From the NCBI GenBank assembly GCA_946183385.1, contig CAMHBN010000152.1:1-5288 (forward strand): a DNA stretch of 5,288 nucleotides, read 5' to 3'. A program made the position numbers and the translations under genes. Shown here piece by piece: positions 1 through 5,231 of the stretch (position 1 is the stretch's first letter; each line of letters opens with the position of its first letter). Source of the DNA: an uncultured Ruminococcus sp. (GTDB lineage Bacteria > Bacillota > Clostridia > Oscillospirales > Ruminococcaceae). The notes under the pieces are model-generated. The model ran no database searches and was not told where the DNA came from. It saw only the letters and a list, made by a program, of their open reading frames with translations.

Positions 1-177
1 CGTATCATCGCCAATATCGACACCCGCAACGTGAGGTCGTTCAGCCTCGCCGAGAGAGTCGGTATGCGCCGCGAGGCTACACACAGGGAGATATTCCCGC
101 GCAAGGACGATGCGAGCGTATTCAGCGATTTCTACGTTTACGCCATCCTCAGGAGCGAGTTCTGCGAAGAGGAATGA
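1..177 (+). CDS. GNAT-family N-acetyltransferase, C-terminal fragment
   Basis: This is the last 58 codons of a gene whose 5' part lies outside the window; the frame opens at base 1 and ends at TGA 175-177. The fragment starts RIIANIDTRNVRSFSLAERV and continues GMRREATHRE. That matches the C-terminal half of RimJ/RimL-type GNAT acetyltransferases: the Asn and Ser of the 'N..S..L.E+.G+..E' segment that contacts acetyl-CoA, then a 'D..VYAIL..EF' closing strand. Such enzymes transfer acetyl from acetyl-CoA to an amine, often a protein N-terminus, antibiotic or small metabolite; the substrate cannot be told from this piece. The next gene starts 22 bases downstream with its own ribosome binding site and no visible terminator between, so read-through into the phosphatase-kinase cassette is possible. 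Family assignment is fairly secure; a functional link to the cassette is not shown. Confidence 0.8.
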   Translation, partial: RIIANIDTRNVRSFSLAERVGMRREATHREIFPRKDDASVFSDFYVYAILRSEFCEEE

Positions 178-185
178 CCTCAGAC

Positions 186-192
186 AAAGGAG
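186..192 (+). promoter_or_regulatory. Ribosome binding site that sets the phosphatase start
   Basis: AAAGGAG lies 7 bases before the ATG at 200. It decides the start: the same frame is open from an ATG at 110, but that one lies inside the acetyltransferase gene and would add 30 residues without PP2C character. Confidence 0.8.
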
Positions 193-199
193 AAAAACT

Positions 200-1837
200 A
201 TGGTTTTGACTGTTTACAGACAGGCTTCAAAGGAGCGTCCCGACGGGACGATAGTATACAAGGGCGAGGACGCGCTCCCATTCGCGGACGGTCAGCTCGT
301 GATGGTCGCGGACGGTCTCGGCGGAGCTGCCGCTATACGCCACACCTCGATAAAGCCCGAGCTCTTCGACGAGGACAGGCTCGCTGATACGCTGTTTGAG
401 GGCGTGTTCGAGGACTATTCCTCCCCCGCCCTGCTCGACTACGTCAAGCGCTCGTTCGCCGAGCTGCGCTCGGTGAAGGACTGCTACACCGACAACGTCA
501 ACAACATCAAGAAAAGCGGCTATTTCGCGTCACGTATCGTGACGGCGATAGTCCTGCGCGAGCTGCTGTACAACGACAGCGTTTCCGCGAAGAACATCTT
601 CCCCGCCATTGAGCGCGAGGGCTCGCAGGAAAAGCGCGACGGGCTCGTTGCGAAGCTCGGAGTGCACTTCACGAATCTGATCGCGGAAAAGCTCCGCGAG
701 ATAGCCAAAAACGCCAACATCTTCTACGAGTCGTCCTACGCGGGACTTTCCCTGCTCGGCACGACTCTCACCGCCATACTCTACCGCGAGCTCGGCAGCG
801 AGACAGAGGTCATACTCCTCACGGCGGGCGATTCGCGCCCGTACCTGTGGACGGAGAAGGACGGTCTGTGCCAGCTCACCCGCGACGAGGAGCGTCCCGA
901 CGGCGGCATGACCAACTACATCAAGGCGAACGACGGCGAGGAATTCACGATAAACAGCCGGTATATGAAGCTGCCGCGCCCGTGCGTGATATTCGCGGCG
1001 ACCGACGGCTGCTTCGATTCGGGCAGGTTCCTCTCGCCTCTCGCGTTCGAGAGAACACTGCTCACGACGGCTCTCGAAGCCGATTCTCCCGAGGATATGA
1101 GCGCCCGCCTGCACGATTTCTTCGCCGAGAACGGCAGACACGACGACAGTTCCACCATCGCGATGAAGCTCTCGGGCTACTCGGGCTTTGACGAGTTCAA
1201 GCGCGCCGCAGAGCGCCGTCTCGCGGAGGTGGACAAGCTCTACACCTCGCAGCTGGCAGGTCTGCTCGACGAGGACTACATCAGCGAATACGAGCGCAGC
1301 ATGGGCGAGGCTCCCGACGAGATGTCCATGCTCATTTCGTCGCTGAAAAGCAACGAAAATGTCCGCGCCTACTGCGAGGAAACGGTTAAGGACGAGGCAG
1401 CGGAGCTCACCGAGAACGACAGCGGTGTCAGAAATGCCGCAGAGCTCTGCGCTTCTGCGCGCAGTGAGGTCAAAAATCTCGCGGCGGATATAGCCGCGGA
1501 CGAGTCCGACAGCGGTGACCTCGGCGGAATGGTCGAGGCAGTGAACAGCTTCAATGCGGCAAAGGAGACCTACGAGTCCATGCGCTCGGAGAAGTACGCG
1601 GCGAATCTCAGATCCGCCGCCGACCGCTACTGGTCAGACAACGCCGCCGCTCTGATAACCGACATAAAAGAGGGCAGGAGCACCCTTCCCGCGGCTCTGG
1701 CGGCTGAGATAAAGTCCGCCGCGGACGCCCTCAGCGAGAAGCTCGCCAACCTCGGCAGCAATGCTGAGAAGCAGAAGGCTCTCTTTGACAGCTACAACAG
1801 CACATATACCAAATACCTCGGAGGTGAACAGGCATGA
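200..1837 (+). CDS. PP2C-family protein Ser/Thr phosphatase with insert and helical C-terminal extension
   Basis: Predicted 545-residue cytoplasmic metal-dependent phosphatase; it should remove phosphate from Ser/Thr residues, probably on targets of the kinase encoded next. PP2C landmarks appear in order: GED (22-24, the acidic motif-1 position), ADGLGG (37-42, metal-binding Asp in the DGxGG motif), GTTL (187-190), AGDSR (209-213), LTRDE (226-230, matching the family's LTxDH), ATDG (267-270) and DDSST (315-319). All the expected metal-binding aspartates can be placed. About 144 residues separate DGxGG from GTT, roughly 90-100 more than in compact bacterial PP2Cs such as Stp1, so there is a helical insert. 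Residues from about 330 to 545 form an Ala/Glu/Lys-rich extension, probably helical or coiled coil, that I do not recognise. No signal peptide or membrane segment is seen. The stop overlaps the kinase start (ATGA), implying translational coupling. The family call is firm; the substrate is inferred. Confidence 0.88.
   Translation: MVLTVYRQASKERPDGTIVYKGEDALPFADGQLVMVADGLGGAAAIRHTSIKPELFDEDRLADTLFEGVFEDYSSPALLDYVKRSFAELRSVKDCYTDNVNNIKKSGYFASRIVTAIVLRELLYNDSVSAKNIFPAIEREGSQEKRDGLVAKLGVHFTNLIAEKLREIAKNANIFYESSYAGLSLLGTTLTAILYRELGSETEVILLTAGDSRPYLWTEKDGLCQLTRDEERPDGGMTNYIKANDGEEFTINSRYMKLPRPCVIFAATDGCFDSGRFLSPLAFERTLLTTALEADSPEDMSARLHDFFAENGRHDDSSTIAMKLSGYSGFDEFKRAAERRLAEVDKLYTSQLAGLLDEDYISEYERSMGEAPDEMSMLISSLKSNENVRAYCEETVKDEAAELTENDSGVRNAAELCASARSEVKNLAADIAADESDSGDLGGMVEAVNSFNAAKETYESMRSEKYAANLRSAADRYWSDNAAALITDIKEGRSTLPAALAAEIKSAADALSEKLANLGSNAEKQKALFDSYNSTYTKYLGGEQA
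1820..1837 (+). promoter_or_regulatory. Ribosome binding site and ATGA stop/start overlap
   Basis: GGAGGTG at 1820-1826 lies inside the end of the phosphatase gene, 7 bases before the kinase ATG at 1834. The phosphatase TGA (1835-1837) overlaps that ATG by two bases. This is the classic layout for translational coupling of partner proteins. Confidence 0.8.
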
Positions 1838-3453
1838 GATTCCACGGATACGAGCTCGTCACCGACTGGAAGAACAGCCAGTGCGGTCAGACGGCAGCCG
1901 CTACAAGGGCGGGCAAGAAATATTTCCTGAAAAAGTATCAGACGCCTGTTGCGCCGATAAATAACGGTACGCTCGACGCCAAGACCTTCGCGCACAACGA
2001 GAAGCTCTTCAACGACTTCGTTGACACCCGCAAGCGCGTAAATCAGGCGATACGCACAATCGCGGGCTCGGGTGGAAACATCGTTATCCCCTGCGACGAG
2101 TTCATCGAGGGCAACCAGTACGTAGAGGCAGCCGAGTTCGTGAACGGCGCTATCGACGACGACGAGACGGAGGGCGTCCTCGCGAGCCTGTCCGTGGACG
2201 TCAAGAAGCTCCTTATGCAGACCGCCGCGGGAGCTCTGTTCAGCGTGCACAGCAAGGGCATAATCCACAGCGACTTAAAGCTCAAAAACGTGCTCCTCGT
2301 GCGCAATACCACTGGAAATTACGTCGCCAAGCTCATCGACTTCGACAGCAGCTACTTTGTCGACGAGAAGCCCGACGAGATAGTCGGCACGATAGATTAT
2401 TACTCCCCCGAGCTCGGCGAGTACGCCGACAGCGAGGACGACCGCGAGGAGATAGGCAAGAAGATAACCGAAAAATCGGATATTTTCTCCCTCGGTCTGA
2501 TATTCCACTACTACCTCGCGGGAGCTCTCCCCGAGCCGATAAACCTCACGGACAAGCTCAAAAAGCGACAGGAAAAGGGCAAGGTCATCTACTGCTGGAT
2601 AGCGCTCAACAGCGGCTGTGAGCTCAAGCTCAGCCCGCTGATAAAGAGCCCGAAGTACGCCTCGCTGATACGCGATATGCTCCAGAAAGACCCGAACCTC
2701 CGTCCCTCCTCCTCCGACGTGCTGAAGCGTCTGCGCGAGGCTGAGCCCGTCATCGAGGAGCCGTGGCCCGAGCACAGCATAGTCCTCGACAGGGACAAGC
2801 TCGAAGCGGCAGAGGTCGCAGGACTGAAAAAGGTCACAGCCGACGGCGAGAAGGCTTACGAGCTGATATACTGCGACGGCACGAAAAAGCCCGTCACCAA
2901 GGACGAGCTCTTCTCAATGGGACTGCTCAAGGTCACCGCTCCCAAGGGTTTCTGTACGCCGTGGGACGAGCACGGGCTTGTGTTCGACATCGACAAGATA
3001 AAGAGCCGCGGCTTCATCTCCTGCGAGCAGAAGATAATGGCGGGCATCAAGGGCTATCAGTTCTACCGCAGCGACTCGAACTCGATGTTCTTCAAGCCCG
3101 AGACCCTCCTCGCGATGAAGTACGCGAACAAGGCTGACGGTACAGCCTCGCCTGCTCCTGCGGCGGAAGCACCCGCTCCCGCTCCTGCAATGGCTGAGGT
3201 CAAGCCCGCGGAAGCTCCCGCTGCGGCAGAGCCTAAGCCGGCGGAGACTGCTCCCGCAGCCACCTTCGCAGAGCCGTGGGACGAGCACGCCATCGCCTTC
3301 GACGAGGACGCGATAAAAGCCAAGGGCTACGTGCGCTCCGAGCGGGCAAATCTCGGCGGCGTGAACGGCTACAACTTCTACACAGCCGACGGCGCGTGCA
3401 GGTTCATACGCCCGGAAATGGCTGTGATACAGAAACTTGCAAGAAAGGTATGA
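1834..3453 (+). CDS. Atypical Ser/Thr protein kinase with three C-terminal PWxEH modules
   Basis: Predicted 539-residue soluble kinase. The catalytic domain spans about residues 5-300. K33 in the YFLKKY strand is the likely ATP-binding lysine, and E56 is a candidate for its helix-C partner. The catalytic loop is HSDLKLKN (145-152, catalytic D147), the metal-binding DFG motif is DFD (169-171), the activation segment ends GTIDYYSPE (185-193), subdomain IX is SDIFSLG (D216) and the final arginine is R290 in LRP. The glycine loop is degenerate (CGQTAAAT, 17-24), and HSD in place of HRD makes this a non-RD kinase. The residues needed for phosphotransfer remain, so activity is plausible. Three gapless 59-residue repeats follow at 309-367, 375-433 and 480-538, each opening with PWxEH; a Pro/Ala/Glu-rich linker (434-479) precedes the third. 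No transmembrane segment, PASTA or FHA domain is seen. It is coupled to the PP2C gene and is probably its opposing partner. Confidence 0.88.
   Translation: MRFHGYELVTDWKNSQCGQTAAATRAGKKYFLKKYQTPVAPINNGTLDAKTFAHNEKLFNDFVDTRKRVNQAIRTIAGSGGNIVIPCDEFIEGNQYVEAAEFVNGAIDDDETEGVLASLSVDVKKLLMQTAAGALFSVHSKGIIHSDLKLKNVLLVRNTTGNYVAKLIDFDSSYFVDEKPDEIVGTIDYYSPELGEYADSEDDREEIGKKITEKSDIFSLGLIFHYYLAGALPEPINLTDKLKKRQEKGKVIYCWIALNSGCELKLSPLIKSPKYASLIRDMLQKDPNLRPSSSDVLKRLREAEPVIEEPWPEHSIVLDRDKLEAAEVAGLKKVTADGEKAYELIYCDGTKKPVTKDELFSMGLLKVTAPKGFCTPWDEHGLVFDIDKIKSRGFISCEQKIMAGIKGYQFYRSDSNSMFFKPETLLAMKYANKADGTASPAPAAEAPAPAPAMAEVKPAEAPAAAEPKPAETAPAATFAEPWDEHAIAFDEDAIKAKGYVRSERANLGGVNGYNFYTADGACRFIRPEMAVIQKLARKV
2758..3450 (+). 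other. Region encoding three copies of an unrecognised 59-residue module
   Basis: This is the C-terminal part of the kinase. The copies are encoded at 2758-2934, 2956-3132 and 3271-3450. They align without gaps, and nine positions are identical in all three: P2, W3, E5, H6, D11, D13, G30, Y34 and D40 of the module. Copies 2 and 3 share 24 of 59 residues by my hand count and also both have F36-Y37 and P48-E49; copy 1 is the most diverged. Bases 3133-3270 encode a low-complexity Ala/Pro/Glu linker that looks disordered. I do not recognise the module. A small alpha/beta binding domain is plausible, but that is inference. Confidence 0.7.
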
Positions 3454-3462
3454 TACATCGGT

Positions 3463-4356
3463 ATGAGCTGGATATGTCCGATGTGTTCGACAGCGAACGC
3501 CGACGATTCCGAGACCTGCATGGTCTGCGACGCGGTGAGGGATACGAAATTCACCGCGGAGGCTCCCCCCGAGCAGCAGTACAAGGACGGTCTCGCTGCC
3601 CGTGAATCGGGCGCGGAATCCCTCGCGGTGCAGTGCTTCCTCGCTGCCGCGGAAAAGGGCTATGCTCCCGCGGAGAACGAGTACGGGAGCTGTCTCTACA
3701 GCGGCAAAGGAGTGGAACGCGACCTCTCCGCCGCGTTCGACTACTTTCAGCGTGCCGCCTCGCGCGGGTACTCGAAGGCGCAGTACAACCTCGCGTGCTG
3801 TTACCTCTACGGACACGGCACGGAGGTCAGCAACGAGCTCGCGGTGAAGTACCTCGCGATGGCTTCCGCCCGCGGACACGCTCAGGCGAAATATCTGCTC
3901 GGCACGTGCTATTACTACGGCAAGGGCGTGGAGCAGAACTACTTCACGGCGTTCAGCTTCTACTCGGCTGCCGCTGCTGCGGGAGTCGCCGCCGCGCAGT
4001 ACAATATGGGCTTCTGCTGCGAGAACGGCATTGGCACAAAGCGCGATTTTTCGCAGGCCTTCGACTGCTACTCGCTCGCCTCGGCGAAGGGCAACAGCGC
4101 CGCACTCAACGCGATGGGCAACTGCTACTTCTACGGCACGGGCACGGAAAAGAACGTGTCCAAGGCGGCGGATTATTACCGCAAGGCGGCGGATAAGAGC
4201 TATGCCTCGGCACAGTACAACCTCGGGGTCTGCTACGAGAAGGGCTACGGCGTGACCGCCAACCTCTCGACCGCAAAAGCGTGGTACAAACGTGCCGCCG
4301 ACGGCAAGAACGCAGGCGCTGCGGAGGCGCTGAAAAGGCTGTCAAAAATGACGTGA
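3463..4356 (+). CDS. RanBP2-type zinc finger protein with Sel1-like repeats
   Basis: Predicted 297-residue soluble protein. Residues 3-22 fit the RanBP2-type zinc-finger pattern W-x-C-x2-C-x3-N-x6-C-x2-C exactly (W3, C5, C8, N12, C19, C22), so a single structural zinc is expected. After a short linker come six complete 36-residue Sel1-like repeats (52-87, 88-123, 124-159, 160-195, 196-231, 232-267) and a final partial one (268-297). Each has the A-x-G helix turn and the 'G-x-C-Y..G.G' ending. Sel1 repeats form paired-helix solenoids used as protein-protein scaffolds. No signal peptide or membrane segment is seen, although many bacterial Sel1 proteins are exported. The start is 9 bases after the kinase stop; its ribosome binding site is weak (AGGT at 3446-3449, spacing about 13), so translation may depend on coupling. 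A role as adaptor for, or substrate of, the kinase/phosphatase pair is inferred from position only. Confidence 0.87.
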   Translation: MSWICPMCSTANADDSETCMVCDAVRDTKFTAEAPPEQQYKDGLAARESGAESLAVQCFLAAAEKGYAPAENEYGSCLYSGKGVERDLSAAFDYFQRAASRGYSKAQYNLACCYLYGHGTEVSNELAVKYLAMASARGHAQAKYLLGTCYYYGKGVEQNYFTAFSFYSAAAAAGVAAAQYNMGFCCENGIGTKRDFSQAFDCYSLASAKGNSAALNAMGNCYFYGTGTEKNVSKAADYYRKAADKSYASAQYNLGVCYEKGYGVTANLSTAKAWYKRAADGKNAGAAEALKRLSKMT

Positions 4357-4358
4357 CG

Positions 4359-4379
4359 AGAACTCAGAACTCAGAGCTC
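4359..4379 (+). repeat. Three tandem 7-base repeats
   Basis: AGAACTC occurs twice in tandem and is followed by AGAGCTC, starting 3 bases after the stop of the zinc-finger/Sel1 gene. It directly precedes the first palindromic element and may be part of the same intergenic insertion. Function unknown. Confidence 0.6.
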
Positions 4380-4383
4380 AGTC

Positions 4384-4408
4384 TGTAGGGACGACCATTG
4401 GTCGTCCA
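4384..4408 (+). repeat. Palindromic element 1 with TGTAGGG flank
   Basis: TGTAGGG (4384-4390) leads into a perfect 8-bp stem, GGACGACC (4389-4396) with GGTCGTCC (4400-4407), and an ATT loop. No run of T follows, so it is a poor intrinsic terminator, although it could protect the 3' end of the cassette mRNA. It shares its leader and overall design with the next two elements but not its stem sequence. It is best described as a REP-like or miniature dispersed repeat. Confidence 0.7.
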
Positions 4409-4438
4409 TGCCATTTATAACAACTTGCTGAAACAAAT

Positions 4439-4465
4439 TGTAGGGGCGGATATTATCCGCCCCTA
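4439..4465 (+). repeat. Palindromic element 2 with TGTAGGGG flank
   Basis: TGTAGGGG (4439-4446) leads into a perfect 11-bp stem, TAGGGGCGGAT (4441-4451) with ATCCGCCCCTA (4455-4465), and an ATT loop. It has the same orientation and loop as element 1 but a different stem. No T-tract follows. Confidence 0.75.
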
Positions 4466-4484
4466 ATCATATGAACAATCCGAC

Positions 4485-4508
4485 GGGCGCACGGAATGCG
4501 CCCCTACA
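4485..4508 (-). repeat. Palindromic element 3, inverted orientation
   Basis: A 7-bp stem, GGGCGCA (4485-4491) with TGCGCCC (4497-4503), and a CGGAA loop are followed by CCCCTACA (4501-4508), the reverse complement of the TGTAGGGG leader. The element therefore points the other way from elements 1 and 2. It ends 11 bases before the ribosome binding site of the flavoprotein gene, so it would form a hairpin in that gene's 5' leader if transcription starts upstream. Confidence 0.7.
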
Positions 4509-4519
4509 AGCGAGAAAAC

Positions 4520-4527
4520 AAGGAGGT
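4520..4527 (+). promoter_or_regulatory. Consensus ribosome binding site for the flavoprotein gene
   Basis: AAGGAGGT is a full-length match to the anti-Shine-Dalgarno complement, 4 bases before ATG 4532. It decides the start in favour of 4532 over an in-frame ATG at 4496 that lies inside palindromic element 3. No confident promoter is visible in 4357-4519. Confidence 0.85.
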
Positions 4528-4531
4528 CAGA

Positions 4532-5083
4532 ATGAACGCACTCGTGATAAACTGCAGTCCCGTCAGAGACGGCGCAACTGCCGAAATTGTACGTATCACA
4601 GCCGCGGAGCTCGCGAAAAGCTCCGATGTGAAAACAATTTGTATCGACGATTACAGCTTCGCCTTCTGCAAGGGCTGCCGGAGCTGTCACACCACCGCGG
4701 TCTGCGTGATGAACGACGATATCCCACGCATTATAGCCGAATTCGAGCAAGCGGACATCATCGTCGCGGTGTCGCCCTCATACTGGGCGGATATCCCGGG
4801 TCAGTTCAAGGCTTTCATCGACAGGTGCACTCCGTGGTGCAATACCCACGAGCCTCATGCCTCGATAAGCCGCGGGAAAAAGGGCTTCGCGATAGCTCTG
4901 CGCACCGGTCCGAGCATGAGGGAGTGCGAGAGGGTCATCAGCTCCATCGAGCACTTCTACGGCCACCTCGAAATCGAATGCCGCGGACACCTTGGGCTGT
5001 GCTCCGTCGAGTGCAGAGACGACGTGCTCCCGCACAAGGAGGAGATCGTGGCGTTCTGCCGAGAGGTCGTAGCGCCGCTGTAG
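4532..5083 (+). CDS. Flavodoxin-fold NAD(P)H-dependent FMN reductase / iron-sulfur flavoprotein-like
   Basis: Predicted 183-residue cytoplasmic flavoprotein. The N-terminal strand and phosphate-binding loop INCSPVRDGAT (6-16) match the GSPRxxGxT FMN site of this family. SPSYWADIPGQFKAFIDR (81-98) is the second hallmark, normally 'P.YW..+P..+K.F+DR', next to the FMN ring. Between them lie cysteines C46, C49, C52 and C58 followed by NDD (61-63), giving CX2CX2CX5C. This fits the compact cluster motif of archaeal/clostridial Isf iron-sulfur flavoproteins (CX2CX2CX4-7C), but similar cysteines occur in family members not known to carry a cluster. It probably moves electrons between NAD(P)H or ferredoxin and an unknown acceptor such as a quinone, metal or oxidant. 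Length is normal for the compact members. It lies 175 bases after the Sel1 gene behind the palindromes, so it is probably not part of the cassette. Fold is secure, substrate unknown. Confidence 0.87.
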   Translation: MNALVINCSPVRDGATAEIVRITAAELAKSSDVKTICIDDYSFAFCKGCRSCHTTAVCVMNDDIPRIIAEFEQADIIVAVSPSYWADIPGQFKAFIDRCTPWCNTHEPHASISRGKKGFAIALRTGPSMRECERVISSIEHFYGHLEIECRGHLGLCSVECRDDVLPHKEEIVAFCREVVAPL

Positions 5084-5092
5084 CATCGGCGC
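5072..5092 (+). terminator. Weak hairpin overlapping the flavoprotein stop codon
   Basis: GCGCCG (5072-5077) pairs with CGGCGC (5087-5092) around a 9-base loop that contains the TAG stop. Only ATTT follows, not a T-run, so this is a weak intrinsic-terminator candidate at best. The rest of 5093-5155 shows only a poor stem (AGCAA with TTGCT inside GCCA/TGGC). Confidence 0.25.
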
Positions 5093-5169
5093 ATTTGCCA
5101 CATTTAGCAAGTCTGTTTCGGCTTTGCTTTGGCAGTTATGACGAAAATGGCTCCCTAAATATTTTTTTC

Positions 5170-5198
5170 TTGACTTTTAGTACACTCTATAGTATAAT
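5170..5198 (+). promoter_or_regulatory. Strong housekeeping-type promoter for the tRNA gene
   Basis: TTGACT (5170-5175, one mismatch to TTGACA) and a perfect TATAAT (5193-5198) are separated by exactly 17 bases. An A/T-rich stretch with seven T (5156-5168) sits directly upstream and could act as an UP element. Transcription should start near 5205, leaving a leader of about 27 bases before the tRNA at 5232. This is the strongest promoter in the window and fits stable-RNA expression by the main sigma factor. Confidence 0.85.
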
Positions 5199-5231
5199 AA
5201 ATTAGTCGCAGGTTTTGCCCGCGTCTAATAT

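Noticed and set aside
110..199. Upstream in-frame ATG extending the phosphatase by 30 residues
   Set aside because: It lies inside the acetyltransferase coding sequence and has no good ribosome binding site; ATG 200 has AAAGGAG at the right distance and gives a PP2C-like N-terminus.
2914..3879. Long minus-strand open frame (321 codons) across the kinase and Sel1 genes
   Set aside because: It is the complement of two well-supported genes, is Arg/Val/Leu-rich with no recognisable domain, and reflects high GC with few stops on the opposite strand.
3602..4196. Open frames in the other two + frames inside the Sel1 gene
   Set aside because: They are Arg-rich, low-quality translations repeating with the Sel1 period, with no ribosome binding sites; the Sel1 frame explains the DNA.
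4416..4456. Possible promoter between the palindromes (TATAAC at 4416, TTGCTG at 4425, TATTAT at 4451)
   Set aside because: No -35/-10 pair has acceptable spacing: TTGCTG to TATTAT is 20 bases and TATAAC has no partner.
4384..4508. CRISPR array or intrinsic terminators as the explanation of the repeats
   Set aside because: There are no equal-length repeats with regular spacers, one copy is inverted, and none of the hairpins is followed by a T-run.
4471..5205. Alternative + frame of 244 codons across the flavoprotein gene
   Set aside because: It starts within the palindrome region, has no ribosome binding site or domain, and runs through the tRNA promoter; the flavoprotein frame has clear family motifs.
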